Source of the DNA: G051132615 sp051132615
GTDB taxonomy: Bacteria; Pseudomonadota; Gammaproteobacteria; Burkholderiales; Neisseriaceae
DNA: 64,000 bases
NCBI RefSeq assembly: GCF_051132615.1
Contig: NZ_CP152375.1
Coordinates: 1-64,000, forward strand
Direction of reading: 5' to 3'
Shown one piece after another: positions 52,174-60,227 of the stretch. The position numbers and the translations under genes are program-made. The first letter of the stretch is position 1. The number at the start of each line of letters is the position of its first letter. The notes under the pieces were generated by a model. That model did not search any database and had not been told where the DNA came from. It worked only from the letters and a program-made list of their open reading frames with translations.

Positions 52174-53307
52174 TTAATCAAAAAAACCTTTTAATTTGTC
52201 CATAAAAGACTTAGAACGAGGGTTTTGTGCTTTAGTTTGCCCAGATGAAATGGTTTCAAACTCGGTCAACAACTCTTTTTGTCGCTCAGTCAAATGAACA
52301 GGCGTCTCTACCACAACATGACAGTACAAATCGCCTTTTGAGCTAGAACGCAATGATTTAATCCCTTTTGATGCCAATCTAAAACTTTTACCAGACTGAG
52401 TACCTGCTGGAATTTTCATTTTAGCAAGGCCATCTAAGGTTGGCACTTCCACTTCGCCACCTAAAGCAGCAGTCACAAAACTAATTGGAAACTCACAGTG
52501 CAAATCCATGCCATCGCGTTGAAAAACAGCGTTTTGCTTAACATGTACAATCACATATAAGTCACCATTTGGCGCACCATTGCGACCAGGTTCTCCTTTG
52601 TCGCTGACTCTGATACGGCTGCCTGTATCAACCCCAGCTGGAATACTGATTTCAAGGGTTTTGCTGGTTTTTAATAAACCATCGCCATGACATTTAACGC
52701 AAGGGTCTTTTATTTCCTGACCTGAACCATGACAAGTTGGACAGGTTTGTTGCATTTGGAAGATACCTTGACGCATCACAACCTGACCTGAGCCATGACA
52801 GGTTGAACAGGTTTGTGGTTTGGAACCTGCTTTTGCACCTGAACCATTACACACATCACACACATCATGTGTTGGAATGGTGATTTTCTTTTTCACGCCG
52901 TGTGCTGCTTCTTCTAGTGTAATTTCTATATCGTAACGCACATCTGCGCCACTATAATCTGGTTGACGTGCACCTGAGCGCCCACCACCAAACATTTCAC
53001 TAAAAATATCACCAAAGCCACCAAAATCAAAGCTGGCACCGCCAAAACCACCACCAAAACCGCCGCCACCACCCATATTTGGGTCTACGCCTGCATGACC
53101 ATATTGATCGTAGGCGGCTCTTTTTTGTGCATCCGAAAGGATATCATACGCTTTTTGAATTTCTTTAAACTTATCTTCAGCTTCTTTATTGTCTGGGTTT
53201 CGATCTGGGTGATACTTCATCGCCAGTTTACGATAGGCTTTTTTGATTTCATCTTCAGACGCACTTCGAGCCACGCCTAATATTTCGTAAAAATCTTTTT
53301 GACTCAT
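52174..53307 (-). CDS. dnaJ: Chaperone protein DnaJ
   Basis: Co-chaperone that stimulates the DnaK ATPase and delivers unfolded clients. J-domain (1-70) with the HPD tripeptide in YHPDRNPD, Gly/Phe-rich linker (GGGGGFGGGFGGASFDFGG), and four CxxCxGxG zinc repeats (CDVCNGSG, CSTCHGSG, CPTCHGSG, CVKCHGDG), then the C-terminal substrate domain. Length 377 is normal for the type I protein. It lies 101 bases after dnaK behind a large hairpin. Confidence 0.98.
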   Translation of the reverse strand: MSQKDFYEILGVARSASEDEIKKAYRKLAMKYHPDRNPDNKEAEDKFKEIQKAYDILSDAQKRAAYDQYGHAGVDPNMGGGGGFGGGFGGASFDFGGFGDIFSEMFGGGRSGARQPDYSGADVRYDIEITLEEAAHGVKKKITIPTHDVCDVCNGSGAKAGSKPQTCSTCHGSGQVVMRQGIFQMQQTCPTCHGSGQEIKDPCVKCHGDGLLKTSKTLEISIPAGVDTGSRIRVSDKGEPGRNGAPNGDLYVIVHVKQNAVFQRDGMDLHCEFPISFVTAALGGEVEVPTLDGLAKMKIPAGTQSGKSFRLASKGIKSLRSSSKGDLYCHVVVETPVHLTERQKELLTEFETISSGQTKAQNPRSKSFMDKLKGFFD

Positions 53308-53343
53308 TTAGTTTACCTTTTTTGACGCTATTCATATCTAAAT

Positions 53344-53400
53344 AGGTCTATTATTTACGCAATAAAAGAAGGGGGACACCCTTCTTTTATTGCAGACCTA
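53344..53400. terminator. Large hairpin between dnaK and dnaJ
   Basis: Inner 15-bp perfect stem GCAATAAAAGAAGGG / CCCTTCTTTTATTGC with a five-base loop. It is extended by an outer TAGGTCT / AGACCTA pair with a one-sided nine-base bulge. Probably partial terminator or RNA-processing site that lowers dnaJ relative to dnaK. Confidence 0.65.
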
Positions 53401-53408
53401 ATTAAATA

Positions 53409-55337
53409 TTAGTCCTTTTTATCTTTTACTTCTTCAAACTCTGCATCCACAACATCACCTTCTGCAGCATTATTGGCAGACTCACCGCCTGGTGCCGCAG
53501 CATTGGCCTCAGCCTGAGCTTGAGCATACATCATCTCACCCAATTTTTGGCTGGTGGTTGCTAAAACTTCTACTTTTGCATCAATAGCTGCTTTATCATC
53601 ACCTTTTAATGCCTCTTCTACTTCTTTTAGGGCATTTTCAATGGATGTTTTCTCATCAGCACCCAATTTATCGCCATAGTCTGTTAACGATTTTTTCACT
53701 GAATGCACCATGGCTTCTGCCTGATTACGGCTTTGCACCAACTCCATCAACTTACGGTCTTCTTCTGCATTGGCTTCTGCGTCTTTAACCATACGTTCAA
53801 TTTCTGCCTCATCCAAACCTGATGATGCCTGAATGGTGATATTTGATTGTTTTCCTGTGCCTTTGTCTTTTGCAGACACATGCAAAATACCATTAGCATC
53901 AATATCAAATGTCACTTCAATTTGTGGCATACCACGTGGTGCTGGTGGAATATCACTTAAATTAAACTGTCCTAAACTCTTATTAGCAGAGGCCAATTCA
54001 CGCTCACCTTGTAATACATGAATGGTTACAGCACTTTGGTTGTCTTCTGCGGTAGAGAAGGTTTGGTTTGCTTTTGTCGGAATCGTTGTGTTTTTATTGA
54101 TCAATTTGGTCATCACACCACCCATTGTTTCAATACCTAACGACAATGGTGTCACATCCAACAACAATACATCGGTACGATCACCTGACAACACTGAACC
54201 TTGAATAGCTGCACCCACTGATACTGCTTCATCAGGGTTCACATCTTTACGTGGTTCTTTACCAAAAAATTCTTTTACCTGTTCTTGTACTTTTGGCATA
54301 CGTGTTTGACCACCCACCAAAATCACATCATCAATATCATTAACAGATAAACCTGCGTCTTTAATAGCAACTTTACAAGGTTCGATACTGCGTTTAACCA
54401 AGTCTTCTACCAAACTTTCAAATTTAGCACGGGTAATTTTTAACGCTAAATGTTTAGGGCCAGTTGCATCCATAGTGATATAAGGTAAATTCACTTCTGT
54501 TTGCTGACCGCTTGATAATTCGATTTTTGCTTTTTCAGCTGCTTCTTTCAAACGTTGCAAGGCCATTACATCTTTTTTCAAATCAATGCCTTGTTCTTTT
54601 TTGAATTCATCAACAATGTATTCAATCAAGCGTTGGTCAAAATCTTCACCACCTAAGAAGGTGTCCCCATTGGTCGCCAATACTTCAAATTGTTTGTCCC
54701 CATCAACATCAGCAATTTCAATGATTGAAATATCAAAGGTACCACCACCTAAGTCGTAAACAGCAATTTTTCTGTCGCCTTTTTGGTTTTTATCCATACC
54801 AAAAGCCAAGGCTGCTGCAGTCGGCTCATTGATGATACGTTTTACATCTAAGCCTGCAATACGTCCTGCATCTTTAGTGGCTTGACGTTGTGAGTCATTA
54901 AAATAAGCAGGCACAGTAATCACTGCTTCAGTAACTGTTTCACCTAAATAGTCTTCAGCTGATTTTTTTAACTTACGTAAAATTTCAGCAGAAATTTGTG
55001 GCGGAGCCAACTCTTTATCTCTTACTTTAACCCAAGCATCACCATTTGCTGCTTTAACAATATCAAAAGGCATTAAGTCGATGTCTTTTTGTACTTCTTT
55101 ATCTTCAAAACGACGGCCGATCAAACGTTTTACTGCATAAATGGTGTTTTTAGGATTGGTCACAGCTTGACGTTTCGCTGGTGCACCGACCAAAATTTCA
55201 TCATTATCCAAATACGCAATGATTGAAGGAGTTGTACGTGCGCCTTCAGCATTTTCAATAACTTTTGATTGTCCATTTTCAAACACAGACAAACATGAGT
55301 TTGTTGTACCTAAGTCAATACCAATAATTTTTGCCAT
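53409..55337 (-). CDS. dnaK: Chaperone protein DnaK (Hsp70)
   Basis: Central Hsp70 chaperone, 642 residues. ATPase domain marks: GIDLGTTNSC (6-15), VYDLGGGTFDISI, VGGQTRMP and the linker LLLDVTPLSLGIETMGG; the substrate domain follows, with a helical lid and acidic EEVKDKKD end. Complete. Its sequence recalls betaproteobacterial/neisserial DnaK, the main clue to the organism. A sigma-32-like promoter precedes it (55402-55429), and an AAAGGAC ribosome site lies before the ATG. Confidence 0.98.
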   Translation of the reverse strand: MAKIIGIDLGTTNSCLSVFENGQSKVIENAEGARTTPSIIAYLDNDEILVGAPAKRQAVTNPKNTIYAVKRLIGRRFEDKEVQKDIDLMPFDIVKAANGDAWVKVRDKELAPPQISAEILRKLKKSAEDYLGETVTEAVITVPAYFNDSQRQATKDAGRIAGLDVKRIINEPTAAALAFGMDKNQKGDRKIAVYDLGGGTFDISIIEIADVDGDKQFEVLATNGDTFLGGEDFDQRLIEYIVDEFKKEQGIDLKKDVMALQRLKEAAEKAKIELSSGQQTEVNLPYITMDATGPKHLALKITRAKFESLVEDLVKRSIEPCKVAIKDAGLSVNDIDDVILVGGQTRMPKVQEQVKEFFGKEPRKDVNPDEAVSVGAAIQGSVLSGDRTDVLLLDVTPLSLGIETMGGVMTKLINKNTTIPTKANQTFSTAEDNQSAVTIHVLQGERELASANKSLGQFNLSDIPPAPRGMPQIEVTFDIDANGILHVSAKDKGTGKQSNITIQASSGLDEAEIERMVKDAEANAEEDRKLMELVQSRNQAEAMVHSVKKSLTDYGDKLGADEKTSIENALKEVEEALKGDDKAAIDAKVEVLATTSQKLGEMMYAQAQAEANAAAPGGESANNAAEGDVVDAEFEEVKDKKD

Positions 55338-55401
55338 AGTTCTTTGTCCTTTTTACTTTATTCTGTTCTTGAAGCATCCTGCTTCATTTCGTATGCAAGC
55401 A

Positions 55402-55429
55402 AGATGGTGTGCAAAAGTTGTTTTTCAAG
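55402..55429 (-). promoter_or_regulatory. Sigma-32-type heat-shock promoter of dnaK
   Basis: Minus strand: CTTGAAA (55429-55423), 13-base spacer, CACCATCT (55409-55402), close to the consensus CTTGAAA-N13..15-CCCCATNT. About 65 bases before the dnaK ATG. Confidence 0.65.
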
Positions 55430-55445
55430 CCCTATTTTTATTTTT

Positions 55446-56030
55446 TTATTCACTTTTCTCTTTTGAAACGACCACCAAAGCTGGGCGAACAACACGTTCT
55501 GCAACTTTATAGCCTTTTTGCATGACTTTAACGACAGTGTTCGGCTCTACTTCATTGGTTTCTTCTGTATTTAATGCTTGATGTAAATGAGGGTCCAGTT
55601 TTTCACCCATAGGGTTAATTTCTTGGATATTGACTTTATCAAATGCACTTTGTAACTGTTTCAATGTCAAATCCACACCAAACTTAAGTGCGTCAAATTG
55701 CCCACTTTGGTCTGCCAAAGCCATCTCTAAGCTATCTTTTACAGGCAAAAGCTCTGAAACAAATTTATTAATGGCAAATTTATGAGCCGCTTGCACATCC
55801 TCCTGAGCACGACGACGAGTGTTTTCTGACTCGGCTCTGGTACGCAAGACTAGGTCTTTTTGTTCTGCCAGTTGAGCTTCTAAATCAGCAATTTTTTGTT
55901 CAAGACTAACTTCTTCTTGAACAGATTCATCACCTACCTCTGCTTGCTGAGGTTCTGCTGATTTTATCGCCTCATCAACTTCTGAGGTTTGTTCTTGTGC
56001 CAAATTTTCTTTTTCTAACTCTTCACTCAT
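55446..56030 (-). CDS. grpE: Nucleotide exchange factor GrpE
   Basis: Releases ADP from DnaK. Acidic N-terminus (1-50), long coiled coil (about 50-90, EQKIADLEAQLAEQKDLVLR), then RAESENTRRRAQEDV and KFVSELLPVKDSLEMAL, ending in the beta domain with NPMGEKLDPHLHQAL and VAERVVRPALVVVSK. Length 194 is typical. First gene of grpE-dnaK-dnaJ, preceded by a clear heat-shock promoter. Confidence 0.97.
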   Translation of the reverse strand: MSEELEKENLAQEQTSEVDEAIKSAEPQQAEVGDESVQEEVSLEQKIADLEAQLAEQKDLVLRTRAESENTRRRAQEDVQAAHKFAINKFVSELLPVKDSLEMALADQSGQFDALKFGVDLTLKQLQSAFDKVNIQEINPMGEKLDPHLHQALNTEETNEVEPNTVVKVMQKGYKVAERVVRPALVVVSKEKSE

Positions 56031-56079
56031 TATTTGATCCTTAAATTTTCAGAACATTGATCGATTAAAATTATCTTTT

Positions 56080-56109
56080 TATATGAGGTCTCATACAATA
56101 TATTTCAAG
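56080..56109 (-). promoter_or_regulatory. Sigma-32-type heat-shock promoter of grpE
   Basis: Minus strand: CTTGAAA (56109-56103), 14-base spacer, CCTCATATA (56088-56080), matching CTTGAAA-N14-CCCCATNTA but for one base. About 50 bases before the grpE ATG. Confidence 0.75.
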
Positions 56110-56218
56110 AGCAATATGCAGCTTTCCTATAATGTGATGCTTTTTAAGAAAAAAACACAATAGACTCGTCCTTTTTCATGCCTCATAAAACAAATTCAAT
56201 ATAGATAACTTAAACAAA

Positions 56219-56950
56219 TTAATCCAATGAATCTGCCATATTAACTGATTGATTCGATTCAATTTGATGCAGTATCTCTTGCTCTTGCTTGCCAAAATAC
56301 CAATTATAAAACCCAAATAATGTATTGACCATATAAGCAATACTCAAAACGACCATTGATAAAGCCTCTGTACTGCCATTTTGATATCGTATCGTCCACA
56401 TGATGATCAGAAAAATATTCAATATAATATAAACCAACCATTGCTCTCTTAAACGATATAACATCATCATTGCGGCTAAAACAGCCAACACATTGGTTAC
56501 ACTATCTAAGTAAGGGCTATTTTGTCCCTGTATTTGTGAGAGGATATGGCCTAGAATTAAAGTGATGAGACTACAAAGTACAAAAGCCAAAAGCAAATGC
56601 AAACATGACATTTTTCTCATCAACACGATAGTGTTTATTGCATTTTTTTTCCACAGAAAAAAACCAATAATGTTCACTGGCACATAAAAAAATAGGTTCA
56701 GTGCAAACTCGCCAAACAAACCATTCATATAGGCAATATAAGCATAACCGACTGCATTATAAAAACCAAAATAATAGGTATAAATACTCCCCTTCGCGGC
56801 AAAAACAAGGAACAACACACCAGACATTAATACGGTGAGCATAAGTAGCGAATCATTTGCCGACCAAGATGTCAGCACTGCAATAAAGAAAAAGAGTACT
56901 AGCCAGCCCCACTCATACCACTTCAATTGCTTAAGTAAATTATTCATCAT
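56219..56950 (-). CDS. pnuC: PnuC-like nicotinamide riboside transporter
   Basis: Vitamin importer of the PnuC family for NAD precursors, about 243 residues and seven hydrophobic helices. Family motifs: YYFGFYNAVGYAYIAY, FYVPVNIIGFFLWKKN and the C-terminal MVNTLFGFYNWYFGK. A TTG eight codons upstream exists, but ATG 56950 begins the normal MMNNLLKQLKWYEW helix. Which nicotinamide form is moved is inferred. No NAD-synthesis gene is adjacent. Confidence 0.85.
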   Translation of the reverse strand: MMNNLLKQLKWYEWGWLVLFFFIAVLTSWSANDSLLMLTVLMSGVLFLVFAAKGSIYTYYFGFYNAVGYAYIAYMNGLFGEFALNLFFYVPVNIIGFFLWKKNAINTIVLMRKMSCLHLLLAFVLCSLITLILGHILSQIQGQNSPYLDSVTNVLAVLAAMMMLYRLREQWLVYIILNIFLIIMWTIRYQNGSTEALSMVVLSIAYMVNTLFGFYNWYFGKQEQEILHQIESNQSVNMADSLD

Positions 56951-56975
56951 CTTTTTAAAACTGATTAAAAACAAA

Positions 56976-57015
56976 TAAAAATGGCAATAACCACTTTAAA
57001 AAAGCCCTATTGCCA
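56976..57015 (-). terminator. Terminator after argS
   Basis: Stem TGGCAATA / TATTGCCA (56982-56989 with 57008-57015) with an 18-base loop, followed on the minus strand by TTTTTATTTG. Lies 29 bases past the argS stop. Confidence 0.6.
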
Positions 57016-57043
57016 CAGAAAACTAAAGAATACAGATCAAATA

Positions 57044-58762
57044 TTACATGACATCCAATACTTCAATACCCAACAAATCTAAGCCTTGTTTTAAAGTACG
57101 GGCAGTTAGCTGCGTTAGTTGTAATCGGCTGTCTTTTAAACTGCCTTCTACTTTTAAAATTGGACACGCTTCATAAAAACGTGAAAATAAAGTGGCAATT
57201 TGATATAAATAGGTCGCTAAGTGATGTGGGTAACAACTTTGAGCCACTGTATTTAATACATCTTCAAACTGTAATAATGCAACAGCCAATTGTTTTTCAG
57301 CAACATCCTCTACAGCTATTGGGGCATTTTGGTCAAATTGCGCCACTTTACGAAATACGCTTTGAGTACGGGTATAAGCATATTGTAAATAAGGTGCGGT
57401 ATTGCCTTCAAAAGACAACATGCTGTCCCATTTAAAAACGTAATCACTGGTTCTGCTTTTAGAAAGGTCGGCATATTTGACCGCACCAATCCCAACTACT
57501 TGGGCAATTTTAGCTACTTGCTCGGAGGTTAAATCAGGGTTTTTAGCCTGCACCAAAGCACCTGCTCTTTGTATGGCTTCATTTAATAAGTCTACTAACT
57601 TAACTGTGCCACCATCACGGGTTTTAAATGGTTTATTGTCTTCACCCATCATGGTACCAAAAGCGATATGCTCTAACCGAGCATCATCAGACACAAATTT
57701 TGCTTTACGAGCTGTACAAAAAAGTTCTTGAAAATGCAAACTCTGACGTGCATCGACGACATATAATGTGCGTTGTGCTTTAAGTTCTCTGGTACGGTAA
57801 CGGATACACGCTAAATCGGTTGTGGCATATAAAAATCCACCACCTGTTTTTTGGATGATAAATGCAGCAGGCTTGCCGTCTTGATCTTTAAACTCATCCA
57901 AAAAGATGACTTTAGAGCCATTATCATCTACTGCCAAACCCATTTGCACCAGTTCATCCACTGTTGCTTGTAAGTCATTATTATAGGCCGACTCACCCAT
58001 CACATCTTTTTGAGACAATAATAAACCTAATTTATTATAGACAGCCTGACAATGTGCTAAAGAAATAGAGACAAATTGTTTCCATAAAGCCAAAATTTCT
58101 TGATCACCACTTTGTAATTTGACCACATATTCTCTTGCTTTTTGAGCAAAGGCTGGGTCTTCGTCAAAACGTATTTTTGCTCTACGGTAAAAATCTTCTA
58201 AATCTGCTAAAGCAAGAGAAGCATCACCTTGTTGCTCTGTTTCCAGCAAATACGCTGTTAACATACCAAATTGCGTCCCCCAGTCACCGACATGATTCTG
58301 TGCAATGACATTGTGACCAAAAAAACGTAATACTCGATTTAAAGCATCACCAATAATACTGGAACGCAAATGCCCCACATGCATTTCTTTTGCCAAATTG
58401 GGGGAAGAATAATCAACAACAATGTTTTTGGGTGTATGTTCACTTACAGCCAAACGGTCACTTTGCAGCGCCATCTGTGCTTTTTGGATAATAAATTCTG
58501 GCGCTAAATGTATATTAATGAAACCTGGACCGGCTATTTCTGTTTTTTGAGCAATACCTTCTAGTTTTAGTGCGGATACAACTTGTTCAGCCAAAGATCT
58601 TGGGTTTGTTTTTTGTTTTTTAGCAGCCCCCATAACGCCATTAATCTGGTAATCACCAAACCCTGCTTTTGATGCAGCTTGTAATAAAATAGGCTCATCT
58701 TGTAAACCACACGCATCAAATGCTGCCCTAACATGCGCTTCAAGCTCCTGCAATAAACTCAT
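57044..58762 (-). CDS. argS: Arginine-tRNA ligase
   Basis: Class I aminoacyl-tRNA synthetase, 572 residues. N-terminal additional domain, then the HIGH-type motif in SPNLAKEMHVGHLRSS, VGDWGTQFGML, and the C-terminal anticodon domain with NTAPYLQYAYTRTQSVFRK and FYEACPIL. Complete. It follows trhP by nine bases on the same strand. Confidence 0.97.
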   Translation of the reverse strand: MSLLQELEAHVRAAFDACGLQDEPILLQAASKAGFGDYQINGVMGAAKKQKTNPRSLAEQVVSALKLEGIAQKTEIAGPGFINIHLAPEFIIQKAQMALQSDRLAVSEHTPKNIVVDYSSPNLAKEMHVGHLRSSIIGDALNRVLRFFGHNVIAQNHVGDWGTQFGMLTAYLLETEQQGDASLALADLEDFYRRAKIRFDEDPAFAQKAREYVVKLQSGDQEILALWKQFVSISLAHCQAVYNKLGLLLSQKDVMGESAYNNDLQATVDELVQMGLAVDDNGSKVIFLDEFKDQDGKPAAFIIQKTGGGFLYATTDLACIRYRTRELKAQRTLYVVDARQSLHFQELFCTARKAKFVSDDARLEHIAFGTMMGEDNKPFKTRDGGTVKLVDLLNEAIQRAGALVQAKNPDLTSEQVAKIAQVVGIGAVKYADLSKSRTSDYVFKWDSMLSFEGNTAPYLQYAYTRTQSVFRKVAQFDQNAPIAVEDVAEKQLAVALLQFEDVLNTVAQSCYPHHLATYLYQIATLFSRFYEACPILKVEGSLKDSRLQLTQLTARTLKQGLDLLGIEVLDVM

Positions 58763-58771
58763 TATCTTCCC

Positions 58772-60115
58772 TTATAATATTTTTGCCAAAATGGCTTTTT
58801 CTTTGCCTGCCATATTGGGGATTTTTACTGTAATGCCATTACCATTAGCTACTTGAGCAGGTTTGTCTTTTAAAATAATGGCTTCTAAAGTCACCACTTG
58901 GTTGCCACTTGGATGAATAATTTCCAACTGATCGCCAACAGCAAAACGGTTTTTCACTTCAATTTCAGCCCAGCCTTGTTCATCGACATCCAAAACCAAG
59001 CCAACAAATTGGCTTTTTTTCGATGTTGAGTGACCACTTAAGTAATTTTGGTAATCTTGTGTCTGATGACGCTCTAAAAAGCCTGGGGTATAACCACGGT
59101 TCGCTAGCCCTTCTAAATCAGCAAGCAAATTTAAATCAAATGGACGTTTTGCCACAGCATCATCAATGGCTTTACGGTAAGATTGCGCTGCACGGGCAAC
59201 ATAATAAATAGATTTGGTTCGCCCCTCGATTTTTAAGGAATCCACACCAATTTCAACCAATTTTTCAACCTGTTCAATGGCTCTTAAATCTTTAGAGTTC
59301 ATGATATAGGTTCCATGCTCATCTTCCATTATGGGGATAAGCTCACCTGGTCTATTTGCTTCTTCAATTAAATAGGTTTTATCCGCTAATGGATGGCGTT
59401 CTGCCCCACCACATGAGGCAAATTGGTTGTCAGCTGCTTCTTGTGCTGCTTGAAAATTAAAATCTATTTTTTGAGCTGCACCTGCATCGTCTTGTGTTGA
59501 ATCTTGAATTTTGTATTCCCAACGACAAGCATTGGTACAGGTACCTTGATTAGGATCACGATGATTAAAATAACCTGATAATAAACAACGCCCTGAATAG
59601 GCAATACATAAAGCACCATGCACGAAAACTTCCAGCTCCATATCGGGACATTCTTGACGAATTTCTGCGATTTCATCTAAAGAAAGTTCTCTAGACAAAA
59701 TAATACGTGTAATGCCTAGTTTCTCCCAGAATTTAACCCCCATATAATTGACTGTATTGGCTTGTACAGATAAATGAACAGGAACTTCTGGCCATTTTTC
59801 GCGCACCATCATAATCAAACCAGGATCAGCCATAATCAGTGCATCTGGCTTCATGGCAATCACAGGTTCCATATCTTTTAAATAGGTACGTACTTTGGCG
59901 TTATGAGGCAATAAGTTACTGGCAACATAAAACTGTTTGCCCCGGGCATGCGCTTCTTCTATACCAACTCGTAACTCTTCAAGTTTAAATTCATTGTTTC
60001 TGGCACGCAGTGAATAACGAGGCTGCCCCGCATAAACGGCATCGGCGCCATAATCAAAGGCGGCTCTCATTCTTTCTAAGCCACCAGCAGGTAAAAGAAG
60101 TTCAGGTGTTTTCAT
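58772..60115 (-). CDS. trhP: Prephenate-dependent tRNA uridine(34) hydroxylase TrhP (peptidase U32 family)
   Basis: Formerly YegQ; makes 5-hydroxyuridine at tRNA wobble positions in E. coli. Residues 1-340 form the U32 domain: PELLLPAGGLERMRAAFDYGADAVYAG, VHLSVQANTVNYMGVKFW (in parts), EVFVHGALCIAYSGRC, SLKIEGRTKS. Its cysteines around CLLSGYFNHRDPNQGTCTNAC would ligate a cluster. The C-terminal extension (about 360-447) is the usual beta domain. 447 residues is normal. Not a protease despite the family name. Confidence 0.9.
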   Translation of the reverse strand: MKTPELLLPAGGLERMRAAFDYGADAVYAGQPRYSLRARNNEFKLEELRVGIEEAHARGKQFYVASNLLPHNAKVRTYLKDMEPVIAMKPDALIMADPGLIMMVREKWPEVPVHLSVQANTVNYMGVKFWEKLGITRIILSRELSLDEIAEIRQECPDMELEVFVHGALCIAYSGRCLLSGYFNHRDPNQGTCTNACRWEYKIQDSTQDDAGAAQKIDFNFQAAQEAADNQFASCGGAERHPLADKTYLIEEANRPGELIPIMEDEHGTYIMNSKDLRAIEQVEKLVEIGVDSLKIEGRTKSIYYVARAAQSYRKAIDDAVAKRPFDLNLLADLEGLANRGYTPGFLERHQTQDYQNYLSGHSTSKKSQFVGLVLDVDEQGWAEIEVKNRFAVGDQLEIIHPSGNQVVTLEAIILKDKPAQVANGNGITVKIPNMAGKEKAILAKIL

Positions 60116-60163
60116 AATATAAGGTGTGTGTACTTTAAATGTGGGGTTGTCTCTATGTTAATT

Positions 60164-60201
60164 AATTTGAGGCAAAGTATACGATTACTTTGCCTCAAAT
60201 T
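60164..60201. terminator. Perfect hairpin between trhP and ppsA
   Basis: 16-bp inverted repeat AATTTGAGGCAAAGTA / TACTTTGCCTCAAATT with a six-base loop, 27 bases past the ppsA stop. The flanking T-runs are short, so termination is likely but not textbook. Confidence 0.65.
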
Positions 60202-60227
60202 TAACTTTATGATTAATTTTATCAGTT

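Noticed and set aside
53374..53378. CRISPR or phage-like repeats
   Set aside because: The short inverted repeats in the window are all single hairpins between genes; no regularly spaced direct repeats, cas genes, integrase or transposase were found.
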